DNA of 8,395 bases from an uncultured Clostridia bacterium. Lineage in GTDB: Bacteria; Bacillota; Clostridia; Oscillospirales; Ruminococcaceae. The translations under genes and the position numbers were made by a program. Below are positions 1-4,699 of this stretch, piece by piece. How positions within the stretch are numbered: position 1 is the first letter of the stretch; each line of letters begins with the position of its first letter. Where the stretch lies: positions 1 through 8,395 of the forward strand of contig CAMEPN010000059.1 of the NCBI GenBank assembly GCA_945931735.1, in the 5' to 3' direction. The notes under the pieces were generated by a model. It made no database searches, was not told where the DNA came from, and was given only the letters and a program-made list of their open reading frames with translations.

Positions 1-1
1 G

Positions 2-841
2 CTCCGCGGAATGAGCACGCACGGGCTGACATGGTTCCCCGATTTCGTCAACGAGGACGCGTTCCGAACGCTGCGCGACGACTGGAACACCAACGTCGTA
101 AGGCTCGCGATGTATGTTGACGAATGGGGCAACGGGCAATGCTATATGCAGAACAAGGACGGCAGCAGGCAGCTTCTCGAAAAGGGCGTCGATATCTGCA
201 TAAAGCTCGGAATGTACGTCATTATCGACTGGCACGTTCTTAACCCCGGCGACCCGAGCAAATACACCGACGAGGCTATAAGCTTCTTCGACGAGGTGTC
301 AAAGAAATACGCCGACTACCCCAACATCATCTACGAAATAGCAAACGAGCCTAACAACGGCGCGGACTGGAGCGGCTGCATAAAGCCCTACGCCGAAAAG
401 GTGATCCCCGTTATACGAAAGAACGACGGCGACGCGGTGATAATCGTCGGAACGCCGACTTGGAGCCAGGACATCGACCAAGCCCTCGCCGACCCGCTCT
501 CCTACGACAACGTGATGTACGCGCTGCATTTCTACGCCGCGACGCATACCGACTGGCTGCGCGAACGCGCCGAAAACTGCATAAACAGCGGGCTGCCCGT
601 GTTCGTGTCGGAATTTGGCTGCTGCGACGCTTCCGGCGGCGGCGCAAACGATTTCGGTCAGGCGGAAAAGTGGCTCAACCTGCTGGATAAGTACGGCGTA
701 AGCTACTGCAACTGGAGCTTCGCAAACAAGGCGGAAACCTGCTCGGCATTCAAGCCGTCAGCCTCCGCAAACGGAAACTGGAGCGACAGCGACTATTCCG
801 AGGTCGGCGCGTGGATACGCAATTGGTTCAGAAGCAAATAA
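2..841 (+). CDS. GH5-family endoglucanase (cellulase), 5' end outside window
   Basis: This is the catalytic domain of a glycoside hydrolase family 5 enzyme, which cleaves beta-1,4-glucan with retention of configuration and is probably secreted or cell-surface in a plant-fibre degrader. The frame is open to the left edge and reads Leu-Arg-Gly before the ATG at 11. LRG followed by MSTHGL is the usual start of the GH5 barrel, so that ATG is internal and the true start, with any signal peptide or binding module, lies upstream. Numbering from the ATG at 11, the acid/base Glu113 is in the ANEP motif and the nucleophile Glu201 is in VFVSEFG. Also visible are IIDWH (His75), the HFY motif (His173, Tyr175) and the late barrel Trp235 in NWSF. 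The protein stops soon after the last barrel strand, so no C-terminal dockerin or CBM follows. The gene is visibly more GC-rich than everything to its right. Subfamily GH5_2 is likely but not proven. Confidence 0.93.
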   Translation, partial: LRGMSTHGLTWFPDFVNEDAFRTLRDDWNTNVVRLAMYVDEWGNGQCYMQNKDGSRQLLEKGVDICIKLGMYVIIDWHVLNPGDPSKYTDEAISFFDEVSKKYADYPNIIYEIANEPNNGADWSGCIKPYAEKVIPVIRKNDGDAVIIVGTPTWSQDIDQALADPLSYDNVMYALHFYAATHTDWLRERAENCINSGLPVFVSEFGCCDASGGGANDFGQAEKWLNLLDKYGVSYCNWSFANKAETCSAFKPSASANGNWSDSDYSEVGAWIRNWFRSK

Positions 842-923
842 TCCCCCGTTTACGGGTATAAAAAATGCCTGCGAGTACCGTTTCGTATGAGCCGATGAAA
901 GCCGTTATCTGAATACAGAGAGG

Positions 924-958
924 AACGCCCGAAAGTGTTTCAAGATCGTTCGGGCGTT
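924..958 (+). terminator. Probable rho-independent terminator of the cellulase gene
   Basis: A perfect 10-bp stem pairs AACGCCCGAA (924-933) with TTCGGGCGTT (949-958) around a 15-base loop. It lies about 85 bases past the cellulase stop codon. The T tract is short (GTTTATC), so efficiency is uncertain; the A-rich left flank would also allow use from the other strand. Confidence 0.65.
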
Positions 959-1024
959 TATCCCGCCTTGTGCAAATGGTAGAATTTTTCATATTTTGTG
1001 ATAGAATAAGTAAAAAACACAGTT

Positions 1025-1066
1025 GCAACCAATGGTTGCGGAATTGCATACACTCATGTATAGTGT
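1025..1066. repeat. Palindrome cluster in intergenic region
   Basis: GCAACCA (1025-1031) and TGGTTGC (1033-1039) form a perfect 7-bp dyad around a single base. Just right of it, ATACA (1048-1052) can pair with TGTAT (1057-1061), or alternatively ACACT (1050-1054) with AGTGT (1062-1066). The tight first dyad looks more like a protein-binding site or element end than a terminator. Function unknown. Confidence 0.4.
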
Positions 1067-1100
1067 TCTACTCATACCAACAATCAAATACCGAAAAACT

Positions 1101-1145
1101 GACCGTTTACACACATACCCATGTACAAAAGTTGACGGTCTTTTT
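1101..1145 (+). terminator. Weak terminator-like hairpin
   Basis: GACCGT (1101-1106) pairs with ACGGTC (1135-1140), followed directly by TTTTT. The loop is long (28 bases) and the stem short, so this is a tentative call. Confidence 0.35.
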
Positions 1146-1161
1146 ATACCAATACTTAAAA

Positions 1162-1299
1162 TTAAAGTGACACCCTGCAAGACTTCAGAATCTTGTAGGG
1201 TGTTTCTCTGCCTAAATGAATTGTGCTCAGTATCCGCCAACCAATCCCGCGGCTTTTTCCGTAATATTTTGTGAGATTTTTCGTTTCGATAATGCTCAT
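1162..1299 (-). pseudogene. ABC transporter ATP-binding protein, N-terminal remnant
   Basis: A minus-strand frame begins at ATG 1299 with MSIIETKNLTKYYGKSRGI. This matches the first beta strands of the ATP-binding subunit of ABC exporters, where the phrase is normally followed by a hydrophobic strand, FGFIGPNGAGK-type Walker A, Q loop, signature and Walker B. Here the resemblance stops at about codon 19 (near 1243). The frame runs on through unrelated residues to a TAA at 1162-1164, so Walker A and everything after it is missing. The start is convincing: AAGGAG lies inside the last codons of the preceding frame, and the ATG follows that frame's stop by one base, which is the arrangement of translationally coupled genes. 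I infer a broken operon in which a rearrangement replaced the rest of the transporter gene. It cannot make a working ATPase. Confidence 0.7.
1170..1203. terminator. Strong hairpin, probable rho-independent terminator
   Basis: ACACCCTGCAAGA (1170-1182) pairs with TCTTGTAGGGTGT (1191-1203) through 13 pairs including one G-T wobble, with an 8-base loop. On the plus strand TTTCTCT follows; on the minus strand CACTTTAATTTT follows. It lies in the stretch that replaced the ABC ATPase body, so it may have arrived with the sequence that cut that gene. Confidence 0.65.
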
Positions 1300-1300
1300 T

Positions 1301-1891
1301 TTACTGCTCCTTTCGCTGATAGACAGTCTTCCAGAAATCGATCATTTTCTCAAAGTCCTTTTCAACCTCGTCGGCGTCGAAATTCCCCTGATGCGATTTC
1401 TCCCACAGATAACCCTCGGAAGCTAAAAACAGATTGTTTTCACAAAACGCAAATTTGTACAGATACGGAAGTTCACATTGCAAAGTATCCGTAGTAACAG
1501 CGAGTGTTTTGCGTTCGCTGCGCTGCATTGTAAAGCAAATCTCGTACTCACGAAGCTCAATATAACCGTCCCAAGGATTATCTCCGGCAAGGTATGCTCC
1601 CATAACATAGCCCCAAGACTGCATTTTCGGGAAATCTCCCTCCGCTCCGTCAGCCGAGAAAACATAGAACTCGATATTATTCAGCTTGTTTTCAGAAATA
1701 AAGGGGTAGGTGTACGTCTTGACGTGCGAACCCTCGCTGAAGAATTCTTCGTACCGCATAACCTCGTTTTGGTCTTGCTTTAGAATAAAAGCAACCGTTC
1801 CCGCTGTTGAAAGCGTGAATTTCACGGTCGAGCAGAACGAGGAGTAAGTCGCTTTTACAGCATTGAAAGAGATACGAAAAAGACCTAACAA
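1301..1891 (-). CDS. Hypothetical protein, probably 5'-truncated
   Basis: I do not recognise this 196-codon frame. It has no Met start at its 5' end: the frame opens at a TTG (1891) only two codons after an in-frame TAG (1895-1897), with no ribosome binding site. The first ATG is codon 45 (about 1759) and has no well-spaced site. Yet codons 5-44 already look like real protein, with alternating beta-type residues (FRISFNAV, KFTLSTAG). I therefore infer that the original start was lost at about 1891-1897, next to the repeat array on that side. The C-terminal half is rich in aromatic and acidic residues. There is no signal peptide or transmembrane segment in what remains. Its 3' end supplies the ribosome binding site of the ABC-transporter remnant, so the two were one operon. 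A functional shortened protein cannot be excluded. Confidence 0.55.
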   Translation of the reverse strand: MLGLFRISFNAVKATYSSFCSTVKFTLSTAGTVAFILKQDQNEVMRYEEFFSEGSHVKTYTYPFISENKLNNIEFYVFSADGAEGDFPKMQSWGYVMGAYLAGDNPWDGYIELREYEICFTMQRSERKTLAVTTDTLQCELPYLYKFAFCENNLFLASEGYLWEKSHQGNFDADEVEKDFEKMIDFWKTVYQRKEQ

Positions 1892-1964
1892 AGCCTATAG
1901 ACCGGATTGGAGTTGGTTAGAGTAGATGAGATAGCGGAAACATCTTGACTTGCGTTGATGAACC

Positions 1965-2057
1965 GGAAACTCGAGAATATACTCTGAAACTTTTCCACCG
2001 ACAATGAAACTATTCCTACCACTCTGAAACTTTCCTAACACGAATAGTTTCAGAGTG
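1965..2057. repeat. 20-bp-period GAAACT repeats with 12-bp inverted repeat (possible IS21-type end)
   Basis: GGAAACT or TGAAACT recurs exactly every 20 bases at 1965, 1985, 2005 and 2025. An inverted copy follows: CACTCTGAAACT (2020-2031) and AGTTTCAGAGTG (2046-2057) are a perfect 12-bp inverted repeat. The 11-mer ACTCTGAAACT also occurs at 1981-1991. Further loose copies lie at 2086 (GGAAACT) and 2119 (TGAAACT). IS21-family elements are known for several roughly 20-bp transposase-binding repeats near their ends, so I infer an element end or scar. No istA/istB coding sequence is in the window. Confidence 0.5.
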
Positions 2058-2144
2058 ATTTCTTTTCCCGCCATCCCCCATAAAAGGAAACTGCAAAAAG
2101 CGTGGTTCAACAGCACGATGAAACTATCCATAAAAAGTAAAAAA

Positions 2145-2176
2145 GCCTAAAACCCTTTTAATAAAGGCTTTTAGGC
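2145..2176 (-). terminator. Rho-independent terminator (second of tandem pair after tRNA fragment)
   Basis: GCCTAAAA (2145-2152) pairs with TTTTAGGC (2169-2176). After one C-C mismatch, CCTTT (2154-2158) pairs with AAAGG (2163-2167) around TAAT. On the minus strand the stem runs straight into six T residues, then AC and five more T, so it terminates leftward transcription. Confidence 0.85.
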
Positions 2177-2185
2177 AAAAAGAAA

Positions 2186-2230
2186 AAGCACGGTAGTTTC
2201 AGATACCATTGTATCATAATTACCGTGCTT
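2186..2230 (-). terminator. Rho-independent terminator directly downstream of tRNA fragment
   Basis: AAGCACGGTA (2186-2195) and TACCGTGCTT (2221-2230) form a perfect 10-bp stem, with an inner GATAC/GTATC hairpin (2202-2206/2211-2215). On the minus strand TTTTCTTTTT follows. It sits four bases beyond the CCA end of the tRNA fragment, as a natural tRNA terminator would. The inner part also carries AGTTTCAGA, shared with the repeat array at 2046. Confidence 0.8.
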
Positions 2231-2233
2231 ATT

Positions 2234-2284
2234 TGGTTGGGATAACTGGATTCGAACTAGTGGAATGAGGGAGTCAAAGTCCCT
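2234..2284 (-). tRNA. tRNA-Gln(UUG) 3'-half fragment, probable integration (att) site
   Basis: Read on the minus strand from 2284: anticodon stem AGGGA, loop CTTTGAC (anticodon TTG, Gln), stem TCCCT, six-base variable region, T stem ACTAG, T loop TTCGAAT, T stem CCAGT, acceptor 3' strand TATCCCA, discriminator A, and encoded CCA (2236-2234). The D arm and the matching acceptor 5' strand TGGGATA are absent upstream; I looked through 2285-2400 and found neither. So this is not a working tRNA. One T-stem pair is broken (A opposite C where G is expected), which fits relaxed selection. Tyrosine-recombinase elements that cross over in the anticodon arm leave exactly this 3' half on the chromosomal side, followed by the original terminators. 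The element should then lie to the right. Confidence 0.82.
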
Positions 2285-2330
2285 TTTTGCAAACTCCGTG
2301 AACCCTGTCTGAGAACGGTTTCATAGCTTG

Positions 2331-2358
2331 TTGACAAATTCTGCGGCGAGTCTATAAT
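2331..2358 (+). promoter_or_regulatory. Perfect-consensus sigma-A promoter facing right
   Basis: TTGACA (2331-2336) and TATAAT (2353-2358) both match consensus exactly, with a 16-bp spacer; transcription would begin near 2365. No gene with a ribosome binding site follows. The next thing is a terminator hairpin at 2379-2404, so the predicted product is an RNA of about 45-50 bases. It may be an orphan promoter left when sequence was inserted, or a real small RNA. Confidence 0.7.
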
Positions 2359-2378
2359 GAGTCTATTTTTAAATACGC

Positions 2379-2411
2379 ACAGCCGAAGGTCAACCCTCGG
2401 CTGTCTGTTTT
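2379..2411. terminator. Terminator hairpin between orphan promoter and ATPase gene
   Basis: ACAGCCGA (2379-2386) pairs with TCGGCTGT (2397-2404) around a 10-base loop. On the plus strand CTGTTTTAT follows, ending the short transcript from the promoter at 2331. On the minus strand it lies five bases past the ATPase stop codon and is followed by GCGTATTTAAAAA, so it may also end the ATPase message. Confidence 0.7.
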
Positions 2412-3699
2412 ATATCGAATTATCATCAAGCAGGAAGTCAATCAAACCTATATTAAGAACCCCGCTGTCGTCATACCAGCGCTTTCTGATGTCTTTCCTG
2501 ATAATCACTTTCGGGAAACTGTCGCCTGTCAGAGAGAAAGGCTTCAGCTCCTGCGCCGCCTTTTCCTCATCCGGCAAAGCAAAAGCCGATTGAACATAAA
2601 CCTTTCTGCCGCCCTTTGACGCAACAAAATCAATCTCACGCGCCACCTTTGAATAGTTGCCGCTGCTGTTTTGCTCTCTGGAATACACAACGCCCACATC
2701 AACCGAAAAGCCGCGCACTATCAGTTCGTTGTAGATTATATTCTCCATTATGTGGGTCATTTCCTGCTGCCGAAAGCCTATCCTTGCGTTCCGCAGACCT
2801 ATATCCTCGCAATAATACTTATAGGGGTACTCAAAATAAGACTTCCCCTTAACATCGTATCTCTTGCTTTCCGAAATCAGGAATGCGTCCTCAAGGTGCC
2901 CGATATAAGACATTATGGTATTCTGCGAAACGGTTGTATTGGTCATGGAACGTAGCGTATCGGAAATCTTCTTGGGATTGGTAAGTGAACCTATTGAGGA
3001 GCATATCAAATCAAGCACCTGTTTGAGCACATCCTCATGCTTTATCCCCATTCGCTCAACAATATCCTTGATGTAAACTTCGTTGAAAAGCGACTCAAGG
3101 TACTTCATCTTTGCCGTGTCGTTCGGACGGGACAACACAAACGGCATACCGCCGTAGAATGCGTATTCGTCAAACGCGTCATCCTTGTCGCCGCCGACCG
3201 CCGAATAATACTCCGCAAAGGACAGCGGGTGTACTCGGATTTCATCGCTGCGTCCTCTGAACTCGGTCAGAATATCCGATGAAAGCATTTTGGAGTTGCT
3301 GCCCGTAACGTAAATATCAAGATTATCCAACTCGCGCAGGTCGTTCAGAGCGTCGTAAAAGGTTATCTTCTTCCCCTCCGGGTTATAGGGATTATTCACC
3401 TCGTCGGACATCTGTATTTCATCTATGAACAGATAGTACTGTTCCTGCTTGTTCTCAACATAGTCACGGACATACGAAGCCAGTTCCAACGGGTTTCTGT
3501 ACTTTATATCACGTGCAAGGTCAAGCTCAATTACGATTATCTGACTTTCCGAAACGCCGGACTCCAGCAAATGCTTTTTGTAAAGCGTTCTCAGCAGAAA
3601 GGACTTTCCGCAGCGGCGGATTCCTGTGATAACCTTAATCTGACCGTCCCATTTATACTGTATTATCTCGTTAAGGTAGGTGTCTCTTTTAATCTCCAT
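2410..3699 (-). CDS. AAA_14/DUF4143-type ATPase
   Basis: A 429-aa protein of the widespread family that joins an AAA_14-type ATPase to a C-terminal DUF4143 region. ATP binding is clear; the biological role of the family is not established. I chose the ATG at 3699 because GGAGG sits eight bases upstream; the longer frame to 3735 lacks a site. Walker A is GIRRCGKS (26-33), Walker B is YYLFIDEIQ (88-96), sensor 1 is VTGSNS (131-136), and Arg148/Arg150 lie in the typical EFRGRS segment. The middle (about 155-290) is helical, including SFAEYY and GGMPF motifs. The C-terminal part has ENIIYNEL (319-326), EIDFV (355-359) and KVYVQ (366-370). That pattern resembles a PD-(D/E)XK nuclease core with Gln in place of Lys; this is inference. 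It has its own promoter and seems monocistronic, with the terminator hairpin at 2379 just past the stop. Confidence 0.9.
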   Translation of the reverse strand: MEIKRDTYLNEIIQYKWDGQIKVITGIRRCGKSFLLRTLYKKHLLESGVSESQIIVIELDLARDIKYRNPLELASYVRDYVENKQEQYYLFIDEIQMSDEVNNPYNPEGKKITFYDALNDLRELDNLDIYVTGSNSKMLSSDILTEFRGRSDEIRVHPLSFAEYYSAVGGDKDDAFDEYAFYGGMPFVLSRPNDTAKMKYLESLFNEVYIKDIVERMGIKHEDVLKQVLDLICSSIGSLTNPKKISDTLRSMTNTTVSQNTIMSYIGHLEDAFLISESKRYDVKGKSYFEYPYKYYCEDIGLRNARIGFRQQEMTHIMENIIYNELIVRGFSVDVGVVYSREQNSSGNYSKVAREIDFVASKGGRKVYVQSAFALPDEEKAAQELKPFSLTGDSFPKVIIRKDIRKRWYDDSGVLNIGLIDFLLDDNSI

Positions 3700-3743
3700 G
3701 CAATCGCCTCCATTGAAAACTTCGATACAGAACAATTCTACTG

Positions 3744-3791
3744 TTCAATAGTATAATCTATTTTTAGCGGTTTGTCAAGCACACTATTGAA
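3744..3791 (-). promoter_or_regulatory. Promoter of the AAA_14/DUF4143 ATPase with flanking inverted repeat
   Basis: On the minus strand TTGACA (3778-3773) and TATACT (3755-3750) are separated by 17 bp; transcription would start near 3743, about 44 bases before the chosen ATG. TTCAATAGT (3744-3752) and ACTATTGAA (3783-3791) form a 9-bp inverted repeat that brackets the promoter, suggesting an operator pair. A further dyad, GAACA/TGTTC (3730-3734/3742-3746), overlaps the start site. Confidence 0.75.
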
Positions 3792-3897
3792 AAGTGTGGT
3801 CAGTTTGCGCTCAAATATTCATTGCAAAAACTTACCCGCACTTTTCTCTCTTTCAAATATATATTTTATACCGGTAAGGGAACTCAAAACACCTATT

Positions 3898-3921
3898 GCC
3901 CCCGAGTAGCTGCTCGGGGGC
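3898..3921 (+). terminator. Strong terminator hairpin in the leader of the three-gene operon
   Basis: GCCCCCGAG (3898-3906) pairs perfectly with CTCGGGGGC (3913-3921), loop TAGCTG, followed by TTTGTTGTG. It lies 60 bases before the first gene of the operon. It may end transcription from an upstream unit now lost, or act as an attenuator for the operon. The 3792-3897 stretch before it shows no convincing promoter or gene. Confidence 0.7.
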
Positions 3922-3932
3922 TTTGTTGTGCC

Positions 3933-3965
3933 TACGGGACAAATTCCACCCTTACGGAACAAATT
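3933..3965 (+). repeat. Two direct repeats, 20-bp period, before the operon's first gene
   Basis: TACGGGACAAATT (3933-3945) and TACGGAACAAATT (3953-3965) differ at one base and are exactly 20 bp apart, which is about two helical turns. They sit between the terminator hairpin and the ribosome binding site, a place suited to a regulator-binding site. No protein is identified. Confidence 0.5.
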
Positions 3966-3981
3966 TGAAGGAGGTTTACGA

Positions 3982-4344
3982 ATGAACTTCAAGGAACTAT
4001 TAGGAATGCGTGTGGAGGGAGAGCCTGTCTTTTCTCCAAAACTCGTGACGACGGTACTTGAGAAACTCAGCTGGATTGACGCCCGGATTGATGTTGCTGT
4101 GGACAAGGAATACCTGAAAGTGTTCAAAAAAAGACGTGGCTCACTGCTGATAATAGCAAGACCGGTTGTGCTTGAGAAGCTGTTTGAGGAACCGCTTGGT
4201 TTTCGTTTCACCTGCGATGACTTTATAATTCTTGAGTATGACCCGGTGGCAAATGATATCCCGAAGACTGTTGTATCACGGCTTGCAGAAGAAGAAACAA
4301 AGCTGGTTGACGGAAACGATGGACTTCTGATTATCGGAAAGTAA
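3982..4344 (+). CDS. Small protein of unknown function, first gene of AAA+ operon
   Basis: A 120-aa protein I do not recognise. The start at 3982 is set by AAGGAGG (3968-3974); the longer frame back to 3928 overlaps the direct repeats and has no site. It has no signal peptide or transmembrane segment, so it is probably cytoplasmic. The body mixes helices and strands, with a basic turn FKKRRG (48-53), a hydrophobic strand LLIIAR (55-60) and FIILEYD (81-87). Its last 18 residues are an acidic stretch EEETKLVD (103-110) followed by DGLLIIGK (113-120). The next gene's product ends almost the same way (DEETERLLD, then DGIVLVGD), although the two proteins look otherwise unrelated. The gap to the next gene is 12 bases, so the two are co-transcribed. 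The likely partner is the AAA+ ATPase encoded two genes on. Confidence 0.8.
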   Translation: MNFKELLGMRVEGEPVFSPKLVTTVLEKLSWIDARIDVAVDKEYLKVFKKRRGSLLIIARPVVLEKLFEEPLGFRFTCDDFIILEYDPVANDIPKTVVSRLAEEETKLVDGNDGLLIIGK

Positions 4345-4356
4345 GGAGGAAATGAT

Positions 4357-4698
4357 ATGGATCCGATTACGATTGTTGGAATAGTTGTAGCATCAATACT
4401 CGGCGGAATTTTGCTTTTCATGCTCGGAAAACTTACAATAAATGCAGTAAGAAAAATCCGTAAGAACGCACAGGCAAAAGCGGCGATTATTGATATGAAG
4501 AGCTTTATTGCTCAGGCTGTCAAGAACCCTAATGCAAAGAAAATCAGCTGGAGCGATCTTGATCACATCGAAGCGCTTGTTGCCGAAATAGATGAGAACA
4601 ACGATGTGAAGAATGTTAAGGCGTACAACGAGGTTGACGAAGAAACGGAGCGTCTCCTTGATGTGACTGATGATGGCATTGTGCTGGTGGGTGACTGA
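4357..4698 (+). CDS. Small single-pass membrane protein, second gene of AAA+ operon
   Basis: A 113-aa protein of unknown family. AAGGAGGA (4343-4350), overlapping the previous stop codon, sets the ATG at 4357. Residues about 5-24 form one transmembrane helix with small residues (ASILGG). Basic residues follow at once (K25, R32, K33, R35, K36), so the C-terminal part should face the cytoplasm. There is no cleavage site, so it is an N-terminal anchor and not a secreted protein. The cytoplasmic part is helical and acidic (SWSDLDHIEALVAEIDENND, 64-83). It ends in DEETERLLD (94-102) and DGIVLVGD (106-113), closely matching the tail of the preceding protein. Only one base separates its stop from the ATPase ATG, so the pair is probably translationally coupled. 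I infer that it tethers the ATPase or its substrate to the membrane. Confidence 0.8.
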   Translation: MDPITIVGIVVASILGGILLFMLGKLTINAVRKIRKNAQAKAAIIDMKSFIAQAVKNPNAKKISWSDLDHIEALVAEIDENNDVKNVKAYNEVDEETERLLDVTDDGIVLVGD

Positions 4699-4699
4699 T

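Larger units (their letters stand above)
842..1161. other. Intergenic region with hairpins, no gene seen
   Basis: About 320 bases between the cellulase stop and the ABC-transporter fragment. I see no frame with a ribosome binding site or recognisable protein. It holds the probable cellulase terminator (924-958), a palindrome (1025-1039) beside a second small dyad (1048-1066), and a weaker hairpin with stem 1101-1106/1135-1140 followed by five T residues. Confidence 0.6.

Noticed and set aside
411..690. Arg-rich frames on both strands inside the cellulase gene
   Set aside because: Shadows of a GC-rich coding region; the GH5 frame has all catalytic motifs.
989..1240. Minus-strand 83-codon frame in the cellulase downstream region
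   Set aside because: It runs through three hairpins and overlaps the ABC-transporter remnant in another frame; no recognisable protein features.
1895..2131. Minus-strand 78-codon frame over the GAAACT array
   Set aside because: Its sequence is dictated by the 20-bp repeats and it lacks a ribosome binding site.
2285..2330. Search for a D arm and 5' acceptor strand to complete the tRNA-Gln
   Set aside because: No TGGGATA partner for the acceptor and no D-stem pair is present on the minus strand, so an intact tRNA is excluded.
3819..4421. Minus-strand 200-codon frame, Ser/Pro-rich, opposite the first two genes of the AAA+ operon
   Set aside because: It lies antisense to a well-supported gene with a strong ribosome binding site, crosses a terminator hairpin, has low-complexity composition, and has no ribosome binding site of its own.
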